Positions 7,516 through 15,966 of a DNA stretch of 59,798 nucleotides are shown here, in pieces; position 1 is the stretch's first letter; every line of letters starts with the position of its first letter. The position numbers were made by a program, and so were the translations under genes. This DNA is from Collinsella sp. AF23-2 (GTDB lineage: Bacteria > Actinomycetota > Coriobacteriia > Coriobacteriales > Coriobacteriaceae). The notes under the pieces were generated by a model that saw only the letters and a program-made list of their open reading frames with translations, searched no databases and was not told the DNA's origin. The stretch covers positions 30,943 to 90,740 of the forward strand of contig NZ_QRVG01000006.1 in the NCBI RefSeq assembly GCF_003459245.1, written 5' to 3'.

Positions 7516-9591
7516 CTAACGCAGGTAAGCCTTCGCGTTGCTCAGGCTGTAGGCAATCGTCGAGCCGTTGTGCAGCAGCGACGACGCCTGCGGGGTAATC
7601 GCGCCTGTAATGCCCAGCGCCAGGAGCGCTGAGTTGGTGAGCATCACCTTAGAGTAGGAGCTCGTCAGACGATCAATGAGGCCCTGGCTCATGCGGCGTA
7701 GGCGCACGATTGCAGCGAGATCGGTATCCGCCAGGATGATATCGGCGACCTCCTTAGCGATGTCGCTTCCTCCACCCATCGCCAGGCCCACGTCGGCCAA
7801 ACCGAGCGCCGGCGAATCGTTGACGCCGTCGCCCACCATGGCAACATGGCGCCCCTCGCTCTTAATGCGCTCCACATAGGCGTACTTGTCCTCGGGCAGC
7901 AGCTCGGCCTTAAACTCGTCGACCCCTGCCTCGCGCGCAATGCGCTCGGCCGTGCGTTCGGAGTCGCCCGTAAGCATAACGACATGTTTGACGCCCAGCG
8001 CATGCAGGTCGGCGATGGCCTCGCGGACCCCGGGCTTAAGCGGGTCCTCGATACCGAGCACGCCCACAACGGTGCCGTCGACCGCCAGATACAGCGGCGA
8101 CAGGCCCTGCATCTGGGACTCAATGCGCTCCTTAATGTCGGAATCGAGCTGCGCGCTCTCGTCCTCAAACACAAAGTGTGCCGAGCCGATAATCGCGCGA
8201 CGCCCTTCGATGGACGAAGCGATGCCGTGCGCCACAATATACTCGACCGCAGCGTGACGCTCGCGGTGCTCGAGCCCGCGCTCGCGGGCGGCGTTGACCA
8301 CGGCACGCGCCACCGGATGCGGGAAATGCTCCTCCAGACAGGCAGAAAGGCGCAGGACCTCGTCCTCGCTCCAGCCGTCGGTCGTGAGCACGCAAGCTAG
8401 GCGCGGCTGGGCCTCGGTCAGCGTACCGGTCTTGTCAAAGACAATGGTATCGGCCTTGGCAAACGACTCAAAGTACTTAGCGCCCTTGACCATAACACCC
8501 ATCTTGGCAGCGTCGCTCATAGCGGTCATGACGGCGACGGAACCCGTGAGCTTGAGTGCGCACGAGTAGTCGACCATCAGCGCCGCCGAGGTCTTGATGA
8601 GGCTGCGGGTGGTAAGCGCTACTAGGCCCGCGAGCAGGAAGTTCCACGGGACGATCTTGTTGGCAAGGTCCTCCATGTGCGACTGGCCCTCGGACTTGAG
8701 CGAGTCGGCCGTCTGCACGAGCGAGACGATCGAGCGCAGCTTGGTCTGCGCCGTGTTGGCACGCACGCGCACCAAGATGCTGCCGTCTTCCACGACGGTA
8801 CCGGCGAACACGTCATCGCCCACGCTGCGCTCAACGGCCAGTGGCTCGCCGGTCAGGGTCGCTTGGTTGACCATAGCGCTCCCCTGCTCGACAACACCGT
8901 CGATGCAAATGGACATGCCAGTGCGCACGGCCACCAAGTCGCCGGGCTCAAGCTCGGTGGCGGCAACGCTCACCTCGGTGTCACCGACGACCTTTTGCGC
9001 CTTGTCGGGCACGTCGAGCAGCGAGTTGATGAGTTCGTTTTCGCTCATGGCGCGCGTGTAGTCCTCGAGCAGCTCGCCCACGTTGAGTAAGAACATCGTC
9101 TGGCCCGCGGTATCGACGTCGCGCTTGGCAAACGAGATACCGATGGCAGAGGCGTCGAGCACGGGAACAGTCAGGCGCGGCTGCGCGAGCTCACGGAAGG
9201 CGGCGCGCAAAAAGGTCATGTAACCGGCCACGACAAACACCGCGCGCAGGGGCGTGGGCAAAAACCATCGGCGCGCATAGTGAGCGCCGACAAGTGTGGC
9301 AAGATCCATGACGAGCTTGCGCCTGCGTGGCTCAAGCTGCATCACGTAACCCGTCTTTGCGTCGGCAATGGCCTGGGAGTCGAGTGCGCCCAGGGCATCG
9401 AGCACGCCCGCACGACGTTGCTCGTCATATTCGAGCGCCATCTGGCCAATACGGCCGTAGACGCGCACCTTGTGCACGCCGTCGATGTCGCCGCTGAGCT
9501 TAAGAAGCGCATCGAGATCGCCCTCTGGCACAGGACCCGCCAACTGGAGGCGGGTCCTGCCGGGGATCTCGTTGATAATCGAGAATCTCAT
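7516..9591 (-). CDS. heavy-metal-translocating P-type ATPase
   Basis: This 691-residue membrane pump belongs to the P1B-type metal ATPases. The N-terminus (INEIPGRTRLQL...) is an HMA-like domain without a CxxC metal site. It contains the actuator motif TGEPL, the phosphorylation site DKTGTLT, the HP motif in EEHFPHPVA and the hinge GDGVNDSPAL. The membrane motif reads DYSCALKL rather than the CPC or SPC of the better-known copper, zinc and cobalt groups, so the metal is not assignable. It is 18 bases downstream of a DUF6110-like gene and probably co-transcribed with it. Confidence 0.9.
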   Translation of the reverse strand: MRFSIINEIPGRTRLQLAGPVPEGDLDALLKLSGDIDGVHKVRVYGRIGQMALEYDEQRRAGVLDALGALDSQAIADAKTGYVMQLEPRRRKLVMDLATLVGAHYARRWFLPTPLRAVFVVAGYMTFLRAAFRELAQPRLTVPVLDASAIGISFAKRDVDTAGQTMFLLNVGELLEDYTRAMSENELINSLLDVPDKAQKVVGDTEVSVAATELEPGDLVAVRTGMSICIDGVVEQGSAMVNQATLTGEPLAVERSVGDDVFAGTVVEDGSILVRVRANTAQTKLRSIVSLVQTADSLKSEGQSHMEDLANKIVPWNFLLAGLVALTTRSLIKTSAALMVDYSCALKLTGSVAVMTAMSDAAKMGVMVKGAKYFESFAKADTIVFDKTGTLTEAQPRLACVLTTDGWSEDEVLRLSACLEEHFPHPVARAVVNAARERGLEHRERHAAVEYIVAHGIASSIEGRRAIIGSAHFVFEDESAQLDSDIKERIESQMQGLSPLYLAVDGTVVGVLGIEDPLKPGVREAIADLHALGVKHVVMLTGDSERTAERIAREAGVDEFKAELLPEDKYAYVERIKSEGRHVAMVGDGVNDSPALGLADVGLAMGGGSDIAKEVADIILADTDLAAIVRLRRMSQGLIDRLTSSYSKVMLTNSALLALGITGAITPQASSLLHNGSTIAYSLSNAKAYLR

Positions 9592-9609
9592 TGTTTATGC
9601 CCGGGAGCG

Positions 9610-9855
9610 CTACTCAGCTGCGTTGTCCACAGCGGCCTCGCTCTGGGTGATGTAGGCAGCCTCGGCAACCATGTCGTCGACCTCGGCCTTGGCCTGCTCG
9701 ACCATGTCCTGGTAGCCGTTCTTGATGCGCATGCCGCACGCGATACCTTGCACGCAGGCATTCTTTACCGGAGCGCTGGTGAGCAGCTTGATGCCAGCCG
9801 TACCAAGCAGAAAACCGCCACCGACAAGCAGGGTGTTAAACGTCGACTTCTTCAT
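9610..9855 (-). CDS. DUF6110-like small protein paired with the ATPase
   Basis: The 81-residue product begins MKKSTFNTLLVGGGFLLGTAGIKLL, a single hydrophobic N-terminal segment, followed by VKNACVQGIACGMRIKNGYQ and an acidic tail. The GG-FLLGTAGIK-L pattern with a conserved Ala/Cys patch resembles DUF6110 proteins that sit beside metal ATPases; this is recalled, not searched. Start ATG 9855 follows GGGAG. The gene precedes the ATPase by 18 bases, so it may be a membrane accessory or metal-handling partner; no function is established. Confidence 0.7.
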   Translation of the reverse strand: MKKSTFNTLLVGGGFLLGTAGIKLLTSAPVKNACVQGIACGMRIKNGYQDMVEQAKAEVDDMVAEAAYITQSEAAVDNAAE

Positions 9856-9939
9856 GTTGCTTCTCCCTTTTGCCGCATCGGACGCGGCACGGTGCCTCAG
9901 CACTCGAGTAAATAAGTTTGCTCGAGCACACTTTTGGAA

Positions 9940-9963
9940 AATAGTTTAGTTTATCTAACTATT
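9940..9963. promoter_or_regulatory. candidate operator upstream of the metal ATPase operon
   Basis: AATAGTT (9940-9946) and AACTATT (9957-9963) form an inverted repeat in an AT-rich segment about 85 bases before the DUF6110-like gene. Its position and symmetry suit a metal-responsive repressor such as an MntR/DtxR or ArsR type, but no such regulator is in the window. Confidence 0.45.
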
Positions 9964-10086
9964 GAGGTCAACACAGGTTAACTTTTTGGAAATCTTATGG
10001 TGCGGACCAGCCAGCTTCTGGCGATCCGCCCGCCGCTATGTACATCCGTTACGCCAAAGAGGAGGCCCTATCCTCTCCAGCAAATT

Positions 10087-10266
10087 GAAGGTGAATAGTT
10101 TTCCGCGAAGTGAACGAGCAAAATTGGACCCCCGAAGCATCCGCATTTTTTCGCAGCAAAACCGCAGGAAACACTCGACAAAACCGCAGGAAACCGAGCC
10201 AAAAAAGCATTGATGTTTCAGGGGTCCAAAATAGGTCGTTCACTTCGCGGAAAAGTATTCACCTTC
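10087..10266. repeat. 180-bp foldback element
   Basis: Arms of about 57 bases start GAAGGTGAATA and share TTTTCCGCGAAGTGAACGA and TTGGACCCC in inverted orientation. The centre has two direct copies of AAAACCGCAGGAAAC. The mirror-image frames on the two strands here are products of the symmetry, not genes. Confidence 0.8.
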
Positions 10267-10279
10267 GTTTTCAACATCC

Positions 10280-10312
10280 ACAAAAAATGAGGGCGCCACC
10301 GGCGCCCTCATT
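10280..10312 (-). terminator. terminator downstream of gatB
   Basis: AATGAGGGCGCC (10286-10297) pairs perfectly with 10301-10312 around a three-base loop, and a TTTTTT run follows on the minus strand. Confidence 0.85.
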
Positions 10313-10411
10313 CACCAAATTCCATTCAGCCCACCTGACCCGGAAGGCCGAGTCGTCAGGGCGGAGAAAACCCCCGGAACGGCGGGGCGCTTGCTCAAAA
10401 TGAGTTCCGCA

Positions 10412-10448
10412 CGCAAAGAAGGCCACTTAATGTGGCCTTCGTCTTGCG
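10412..10448. repeat. hairpin just after gatB
   Basis: A nine-bp stem GAAGGCCAC (10418-10426) with 10432-10440 is extended by CGCAA and TTGCG outside. It could be a first, weak terminator or a transcript-stabilising 3' structure of the gatCAB mRNA. Confidence 0.55.
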
Positions 10449-10506
10449 CAGGACTGTTTGAAATTTTGAGGAAGCACCCGCCCTGCCGGGGCTCCCGGGT
10501 TCCCGC

Positions 10507-12183
10507 TTACGAGAGCGACGTTCTCAGCAACTCGTTGAAGAGCTTCGGGTTGCCCTTGCCGCGGCTCGCCTTCATGCACTGGCCCACCAAAAAGCCGATG
10601 ACCTTCTGATTGCCGTCACGATACTGCTGCGCCTGATCGGCACAGCTTGCCAGCACCTCGTCCACAATCGGCTGCAGCGCGCCGGCATCGCTCACCTGAC
10701 GCATACCGCGCTCGTCGACGATCTTGTTGGGATCGTCGCCGGTCTGGGCCATGGCCTCAAAGACCTCGTGCGCCTGGTTGGAGCTGATGGCATCGGTCGC
10801 CAGCAGCTTGGCCAGCGCCGCCACCTGAGCCGGTGCAATACCGGACTCGGCCAGCGAGACGCCCGCGCCCTTAAGGTAGGCGATCATCTCGTTCACCAGC
10901 AGGTTTGCGACCGTCTGGGCCTCTTTGCCAGCCATACCGGCAGCGGCGGCCTCAAAGAACTCGGCAAACTCCGGATCGCCAGCAATCTGCTCGGCGTCGG
11001 CCGTCTTAATGCCAAAGTCGGCCTCAAAACGAACGCGCTTGGCATCGGGCAGCTCGGGAATCTCGCCACGGCAGCGGTCGATGAACTCGTCGTCCAGATC
11101 GAACGGCGCCAGATCGGGGTCGGGGAACAAACGGTAGTCGTCAGCCGTCTCCTTCACACGCATGACCACGGTACGCTTACGGCTAGGCTCCCAGTGGCGG
11201 GTCTCCTGATAGATGATGCCACCCTCCTCGAGCACCTCGGCCTGGCGGCAGATCTCGTAGGCAAGGCCGTCGTGTAGGCTCTTAAACGAGTTGAGGTTCT
11301 TGAGCTCGGTCTTGGTGCCCAGCTTGGTCTCGCCGCGGCGGCGCAGCGACACGTTGCCGTCGCAGCGCATGGAGCCCTTCTCCATGGAGCAGTCCGAAAT
11401 GCCCAGCGTCACAAAGATGCGACGGAGCTTTTCCATAAACAGGCGAGCCTCCTCGGGCGTACGCAAGTCGGGCTCAGTCACGAGCTCAATCAAAGGCGTG
11501 CCGCAGCGGTTGTAGTCGACGAGCGACTCGGCCGCGGCGGTAATGCGGCCCTCGGCACCGCCCACGTGCACCATCTTGGCGGCGTCCTCCTCCATGTGGA
11601 TGCGCAGGATGCGGATGGGCACCGTGTAGGAACCGTCCTCGCGACGCTCGGGCATCTGCAGGTTGGACGCGTCATAGCTGGCCAGATGGCCGGCGCGCTG
11701 ATTGCCTTCGCGCATGGTCGACGTCATGGACGTGGACAGGCCCTCGGCGTTGGCCGAGGCGCTCGCCAGACTCTGGGCCTCGGCCTCGCCAAACGCGCAG
11801 TCGGGGCGCTCGGCGGCACCGCGACCGGTCACATCCAGATCCAGGTGACCGTACATGGCAAAGGCGACCGGACCCTGCGTGGTCTGGAAGTTCTTGGCCA
11901 TATCGGGATAGAAGTAGTGCTTACGGTAGAACATCGAGTGGCGTTGGATCTCGCAGTTGGTGGCGAGACCTGCCTTGACGATGCTCTCGATGGCGCGCTT
12001 GTTGGGCACCGGCAGGGCGCCGGGCAGGCCCAGGCACACCGGGCACACATTGGCGTTGGGCTCGTCATCGTGGCTGAGTTTGCAGTTGCAGAACATCTTG
12101 GTATCGAGTGCGGTGAGCTCGGTATGGATCTCTAGGCCGATCACGGCCTCCCAATCCTGCAGGACCTCGGAAAGCTCCTTCAT
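10507..12183 (-). CDS. gatB: Asp-tRNA(Asn)/Glu-tRNA(Gln) amidotransferase subunit B
   Basis: GatB binds the mischarged tRNA and activates it with ATP, while GatA supplies ammonia. The product has WEAVIGLEIHTEL at the start, a zinc-type pair (CNC and CPVCLGLPG), HMEEDAAKM, the GTKTELKNLNSF segment and the C-terminal YqeY-like domain. At 558 residues it is longer than the usual 470-500 because of an extra segment of about 60 residues (near 122-185) just before the conserved IRILRIHMEED strand. Its ATG overlaps the gatA stop by one base (TAATG). Confidence 0.96.
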   Translation of the reverse strand: MKELSEVLQDWEAVIGLEIHTELTALDTKMFCNCKLSHDDEPNANVCPVCLGLPGALPVPNKRAIESIVKAGLATNCEIQRHSMFYRKHYFYPDMAKNFQTTQGPVAFAMYGHLDLDVTGRGAAERPDCAFGEAEAQSLASASANAEGLSTSMTSTMREGNQRAGHLASYDASNLQMPERREDGSYTVPIRILRIHMEEDAAKMVHVGGAEGRITAAAESLVDYNRCGTPLIELVTEPDLRTPEEARLFMEKLRRIFVTLGISDCSMEKGSMRCDGNVSLRRRGETKLGTKTELKNLNSFKSLHDGLAYEICRQAEVLEEGGIIYQETRHWEPSRKRTVVMRVKETADDYRLFPDPDLAPFDLDDEFIDRCRGEIPELPDAKRVRFEADFGIKTADAEQIAGDPEFAEFFEAAAAGMAGKEAQTVANLLVNEMIAYLKGAGVSLAESGIAPAQVAALAKLLATDAISSNQAHEVFEAMAQTGDDPNKIVDERGMRQVSDAGALQPIVDEVLASCADQAQQYRDGNQKVIGFLVGQCMKASRGKGNPKLFNELLRTSLS

Positions 12184-13697
12184 TACAGCTCGCCTCCCTT
12201 CCCGGCAAAATCGGGCGCGACGGAAAGCGCGGGCGCACCCGTGGCGGCATCGGCAAAGCCGCGCTCCAGGGCGCGGGCAAATGTGAGCAGCTGACGGTCC
12301 TTAAAGGCCGGACCAACCAGCTGGGCTGAAACGGGCAGCTTGCTGTCCTCGCCCAAGCCCAGCGGCACCGAGATACCGCCGTTGCCGCAAATGTTGAGCG
12401 AAATGGTGTACAGGTCGGAGAGATACATCTGCGTGGGGTCGCTGATCTCGCCAAACTTAAAGGCCGTACGCGGCGAGGCGGGCATGAGGATGGTGTCCAC
12501 CTTGGCATACGCGGCGTCGTAGTCCTGCGTGATGAGCGTGCGGGCCTTTTGCGCGGCATAGTAGTACTTGTCGTACACGCCCGAGCTCAGCAGGTAGGCG
12601 CCGAGCATCTGACGGCGCTTGGCCTCGGCGCCAAAGCCGTGGGCGCGCGAGAGCGAGCTCTGGTCGGAAAGGTTGGCGCAGCCCTCCTCCTGATAGCCGT
12701 AGCGAATGCCATCGAAACGGGCCAGGTTGGAAAACGCCTCGGCCGGACCGATGACATAGTAGGCGGCGATGGCGGCGTCCAGGTGCGGCAGGTCGACCTC
12801 GACCAGCTCGGCACCCTGGTTCTGCAGTTCCTGGGCGGCACGCTCAACAGCGGCCTTGACCTCCGGCGTCAGGCCCTCGGCCTCCATAAACGCGGGAATG
12901 ATGCCCACGCGTTTGCCCTCGATGCTGTCGTTGAGATGCTCGGTAAAGTCGACGGCGCAATCCTGGCTGGTGCAGTCGTACGGATCGTGGCCCGCGCCGG
13001 TAAGCGCGTTCATAGCCAGCGCGACGTCCTCGACCGTGCGGCCAAAGGGGCCCACCTGGTCGAGCGACGAGCCAAAGGCAACCACGCCGTAACGGCTCAC
13101 TGCGCCATACGTGGGCTTAAAGCCCACCACGCCGCACAGCGACGCCGGCTGGCGAATGGAGCCACCGGTGTCCGAGCCCAGCGAGAGCGCGACCTCGCCC
13201 GCGGCGACGGCTGCAGCGGAGCCGCCCGAAGAGCCGCCGGGCACGCGCTCGGTATCCCAGGGGTTGTTGGTGCGGTGGAACGCCGAGCTCTCGGTGGAGC
13301 TGCCAAAGGCAAACTCGTCCATGTTGGCCTTACCCATGGGCAGGCAGCCGGCGTCGAGCATGCGCTGGACGCAGGTGGCGGTGTAGACGCTCTGGTAGTT
13401 CTCGAGCATGCGGGAAGCGCAGGTGGTGCGCGTGCCCACGAGGTTCATGTTGTCCTTGATGGCCAGCGGCACGCCCGCGAGCGGGGGCAGCGGCTTGCCT
13501 GCGGCACGGTCGGCATCCACGCGCGCGGCGGCCTCGAGCGCAAGCTCGGGCGACACCTGCAGGAATGCCTGGACCCCGCCCTCGCGCGCCTCGATGGCGG
13601 CAAGGGAGGCCTGGGCCACCTCAGTGGCGGTAAAGTCGCCGGCGGCAACGCCCGCGGCGATCTGAGCGGCGGTAAGGGAATCGAAGCTCTGCGCCAT
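12183..13697 (-). CDS. gatA: Asp-tRNA(Asn)/Glu-tRNA(Gln) amidotransferase subunit A
   Basis: GatA is the glutaminase of the GatCAB complex and belongs to the amidase-signature family. The Ser-cisSer-Lys triad is visible: Lys in AIKDN, the glycine-serine segment GGSSGGSAAAVAAG, and Ser in GSDTGGSIRQPA. Length (504) is normal. ATG 13697 overlaps the gatC stop by one base, and its own stop overlaps gatB, so the three subunits are translationally coupled. Confidence 0.97.
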   Translation of the reverse strand: MAQSFDSLTAAQIAAGVAAGDFTATEVAQASLAAIEAREGGVQAFLQVSPELALEAAARVDADRAAGKPLPPLAGVPLAIKDNMNLVGTRTTCASRMLENYQSVYTATCVQRMLDAGCLPMGKANMDEFAFGSSTESSAFHRTNNPWDTERVPGGSSGGSAAAVAAGEVALSLGSDTGGSIRQPASLCGVVGFKPTYGAVSRYGVVAFGSSLDQVGPFGRTVEDVALAMNALTGAGHDPYDCTSQDCAVDFTEHLNDSIEGKRVGIIPAFMEAEGLTPEVKAAVERAAQELQNQGAELVEVDLPHLDAAIAAYYVIGPAEAFSNLARFDGIRYGYQEEGCANLSDQSSLSRAHGFGAEAKRRQMLGAYLLSSGVYDKYYYAAQKARTLITQDYDAAYAKVDTILMPASPRTAFKFGEISDPTQMYLSDLYTISLNICGNGGISVPLGLGEDSKLPVSAQLVGPAFKDRQLLTFARALERGFADAATGAPALSVAPDFAGKGGEL

Positions 13698-14008
13698 TAC
13701 TCGCTCTCCCCCTCTCCCAAAATGGACGGCACGCGGAAGTAGCGGTCGCGCGCGCTGCCGGCGTTTTCGAGCGCAACGTCGAGCGGCAGGTCGCGCTCGG
13801 GCTCGCGCAGGTCATCGCCCATCACGTTGGACAGGCCTCCGATAGGATGGAACGTGGGCTCCACGTCGGGCAAGTCATATTGCAAGACGGGCTCGAGCAT
13901 CTGGACGGCGTCGTTCATGTAGGACGTCATCTGGGTGAGCTCGTCATCGGTCAGTGCGATCTTTGCGTACTCGGCGATACCGCGCACGTCTTTCTCGCTG
14001 AGTGCCAT
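13697..14008 (-). CDS. gatC: Asp-tRNA(Asn)/Glu-tRNA(Gln) amidotransferase subunit C
   Basis: GatC is a small belt protein that wraps GatA against GatB. The 103-residue product has the family start LSEKDVRGIAEYAKIALTDDEL and the later NVMGDDLREPERD ... AGSARDRYFRVPSIL. Start ATG 14008 follows AAGGGAG at seven bases; an upstream in-frame start at 14026 is less likely. It is the first gene of gatCAB. Confidence 0.95.
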   Translation of the reverse strand: MALSEKDVRGIAEYAKIALTDDELTQMTSYMNDAVQMLEPVLQYDLPDVEPTFHPIGGLSNVMGDDLREPERDLPLDVALENAGSARDRYFRVPSILGEGESE

Positions 14009-14193
14009 AGGCGCTCCCTTCCGCATAACAGTTAAACCGCTCTAGTATACAAGGCAACGCCGGCTTGGGCAGGCGCTTTACCCAAATGCAGCGAAAACGT
14101 AACGAGGACGGCGGACTGGCAGGCGGCGGGCTGGCGGTTCTGCAGCGAAACCGCACCGTCCATAGCGAAAACCGTCTCGCCCACAACGAAAAG

Positions 14194-14250
14194 CATCACA
14201 ACATTCGATGTTTTTCGTCAAAATCGCGATTTTCATCGAATGTTGTGATG
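14194..14250. repeat. palindromic repeat family A, copy 1
   Basis: CATCACAACATTCGATG pairs with CATCGAATGTTGTGATG across a short loop that contains AAAATCGCGATTTT. Related copies lie at 24465, 28572 and 29814. Confidence 0.85.
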
Positions 14251-14264
14251 GTTTGGAAGTCCCG

Positions 14265-14300
14265 ACCACCACAAAGGTGCCTGTCCCCATTGTGGTGGTT
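14265..14300. repeat. palindromic repeat family B, copy 1
   Basis: ACCACCACAAAGG and its near complement TTGTGGTGGT flank TGCCTGTCCCC. It sits just 3' of the sortase gene. Related copies lie at 23453, 24414, 25982 and 40333. Confidence 0.85.
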
Positions 14301-14312
14301 CTGAAGAATGTC

Positions 14313-15251
14313 TTATGCCGAGGCCTTGGCCTTGCGGCGCTTGCGGACCGCGTGAATCACGATGTCCAGCAGCAACAGCACAATGGCCACGACCACAATG
14401 AGCACGGCAAACTCGCGCTTGCCCCAGTGGCGGCCGGCCAGCGACTTTTGCTTGTCGACGTCCTTCTTGTTGTACTTGGTGCGCACGCAATGCACCAGCA
14501 GGCGATGGTCGTTCACGCCGTAGGGTGTGCAGGTGACGAGCGTCACCTTGTCGGCGCCCGGCTCGATGGTCAGCGACTCCATCTCCTCGGGCAGCACGAC
14601 CTCGGAGTCCACCATCTTATAGGCGAGCGTCTTGTTCATGGTGTGCAGCAGCACCAGGTCGCCGGGCTCCAGCGAGTGGATGTCGTCGAACATGCTCAGG
14701 TTGCGCATGCCCGAGTGCGCGGTGAGCACGCAATGCGTTGAGGTGCCGCCCACCGGCAGGCTCGTGCCCTCTAGGTGGCCGACGCCCGCCATAAGGACCT
14801 CCTCGCTCGTGCCGTGGTAGATAGGCATGCTCACGTCAATGGAGGGAATCTCGACCCAGCTCATCATGGGGTCGCGGTCAAAGATGAGCTGCTGGGCGTA
14901 GGGCTCAATCTGGTCGGCGGGAAGCTCGGTGGCCTCGCCGGCAAGTTGCTCGTTATAAGAGCGCGCCTGGAGCAAGATGCGCTCGCGCTCCTCCTCCGAG
15001 AGCGCATCCACGGTGCTAGACACGGTGCTGATCTGGTTGAACACGCCCGAGGCCTCGAGCCGGTCCAAGATCCACGGCCAGGTCATAAGGCCCACGCCAA
15101 TAAGGATGATAACGATGGTGATGAGCCGGTCGGCCCAACGCGGCAGCCGCTTGCGACGACGCTTGGGCTTTGGTTGAGGTTTGGGTTGAGGGCTTGAGCC
15201 ACCGTTGGCCGCGGCGTTATTGCTCTTCATATGTTTGGCGCCCTGCACCAT
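14313..15251 (-). CDS. class C (pilin-polymerising) sortase
   Basis: This transpeptidase would cut pilin sorting signals and join pilin subunits on the outer face of the membrane. The 312-residue product has a basic N-terminal tail, a membrane segment (LITIVIILIGVGLMTWPWI), and the catalytic His in VLTAHSG. The catalytic Cys follows in TLVTCTPYG and the Arg in DHRLLV. A second C-terminal membrane helix then leads to a basic tail, the class C layout. I use ATG 15251, preceded by GAGGAG nine bases away; ATG 15230 lacks a site. It is downstream of the pilin genes. Confidence 0.93.
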   Translation of the reverse strand: MVQGAKHMKSNNAAANGGSSPQPKPQPKPKRRRKRLPRWADRLITIVIILIGVGLMTWPWILDRLEASGVFNQISTVSSTVDALSEEERERILLQARSYNEQLAGEATELPADQIEPYAQQLIFDRDPMMSWVEIPSIDVSMPIYHGTSEEVLMAGVGHLEGTSLPVGGTSTHCVLTAHSGMRNLSMFDDIHSLEPGDLVLLHTMNKTLAYKMVDSEVVLPEEMESLTIEPGADKVTLVTCTPYGVNDHRLLVHCVRTKYNKKDVDKQKSLAGRHWGKREFAVLIVVVAIVLLLLDIVIHAVRKRRKAKASA

Positions 15252-15484
15252 CGCCGGTCACTCCTCTATAGCTCAGGTTGTCTAAACAAATAATAGCCGA
15301 TTCGCGAGCTCGTACGCCGGACAACGCAGCTAGGCAGCATTGCGCAGTGCGAGTATGGGCCAGCATTTGCGTTTTCAAAATGTCCCGGATCGGCGGGGCG
15401 ATTCGGGATACAATATCAATAGAGAACGACGCACCCCGCGTAAATGTTTGGGAGCGCGGGCGGCCTAGTTTTCTGGTTTTGTTA

Positions 15485-15512
15485 AATGCCCGGGATCCTA
15501 CCCCCGGGCATT
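15485..15512 (-). terminator. hairpin after the 49-residue membrane protein
   Basis: AATGCCCGGG (15485-15494) and CCCGGGCATT (15503-15512) form a perfect stem one base after the stop codon of the small gene; the minus strand continues TAACAAAA, so the T-run is poor. Confidence 0.65.
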
Positions 15513-15513
15513 C

Positions 15514-15663
15514 TTATTTGCGCTTGCGGCGCAAATGCCTTCTACCGTCCGCACCGCGCGTGCGCCTACGGACCTTAAACCGAACCTCATACGAGTCAAG
15601 AAACGCGATGACGAACGTGCCCACCGCCGCGAGGGCGGCGAGCGCGTTAAGGAATTTCAGCAT
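15514..15663 (-). CDS. 49-residue single-helix membrane protein in the pilus locus
   Basis: The product is MLKFLNALAALAAVGTFVIA, then FLDSYEVRFKVRRRTRGADG and RRHLRRKRK: one membrane helix followed by a strongly basic cytoplasmic-looking tail. I do not recognise the family. ATG 15663 has GGAGG at seven bases, a much better start than the longer upstream frame. It lies between the major pilin and the sortase, with hairpins on both sides, so it probably has its own transcript. A helper role in pilus assembly is only a guess from location. Confidence 0.65.
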   Translation of the reverse strand: MLKFLNALAALAAVGTFVIAFLDSYEVRFKVRRRTRGADGRRHLRRKRK

Positions 15664-15829
15664 TTGGGGACCTCCGATCGAGTCGTCGGCCGCCCGCGCA
15701 CGGGATGCGTCGCAAGGGTATTTTACTGCGAGCACTCGCACTTACAGCTGGTAAACGCAATATTTGCAAACATTTGTTCGCTAATCATACACTCGATCAT
15801 ACAAGCGATGGAGGCTGGCTGCGTTATCC

Positions 15830-15866
15830 AAAAAACGGGGCAGACTCCAGCGCGGAGTCTGCCCCG
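15830..15866 (-). terminator. terminator after the major pilin gene
   Basis: A perfect 13-bp stem (15836-15848 with 15854-15866, five-base loop) is followed by TTTTTT on the minus strand, 100 bases after the pilin stop codon. The rest of the 300-base gap up to the small gene holds nothing else I can name. Confidence 0.9.
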
Positions 15867-15966
15867 AAAAGAGAATGGCAAAGCAAGAACGTGGATGGAC
15901 GAGAAAAGTGTCCGCAAGTCTCATGGCCATCACATCCCACCTGCCAAAGGGATGGGTGAGCGAGCG

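Noticed and set aside
10049..10403. mirror-image short frames in the foldback (minus 10049-10243, plus 10110-10403)
   Set aside because: Both begin alike because the DNA is an inverted repeat; no start sites.
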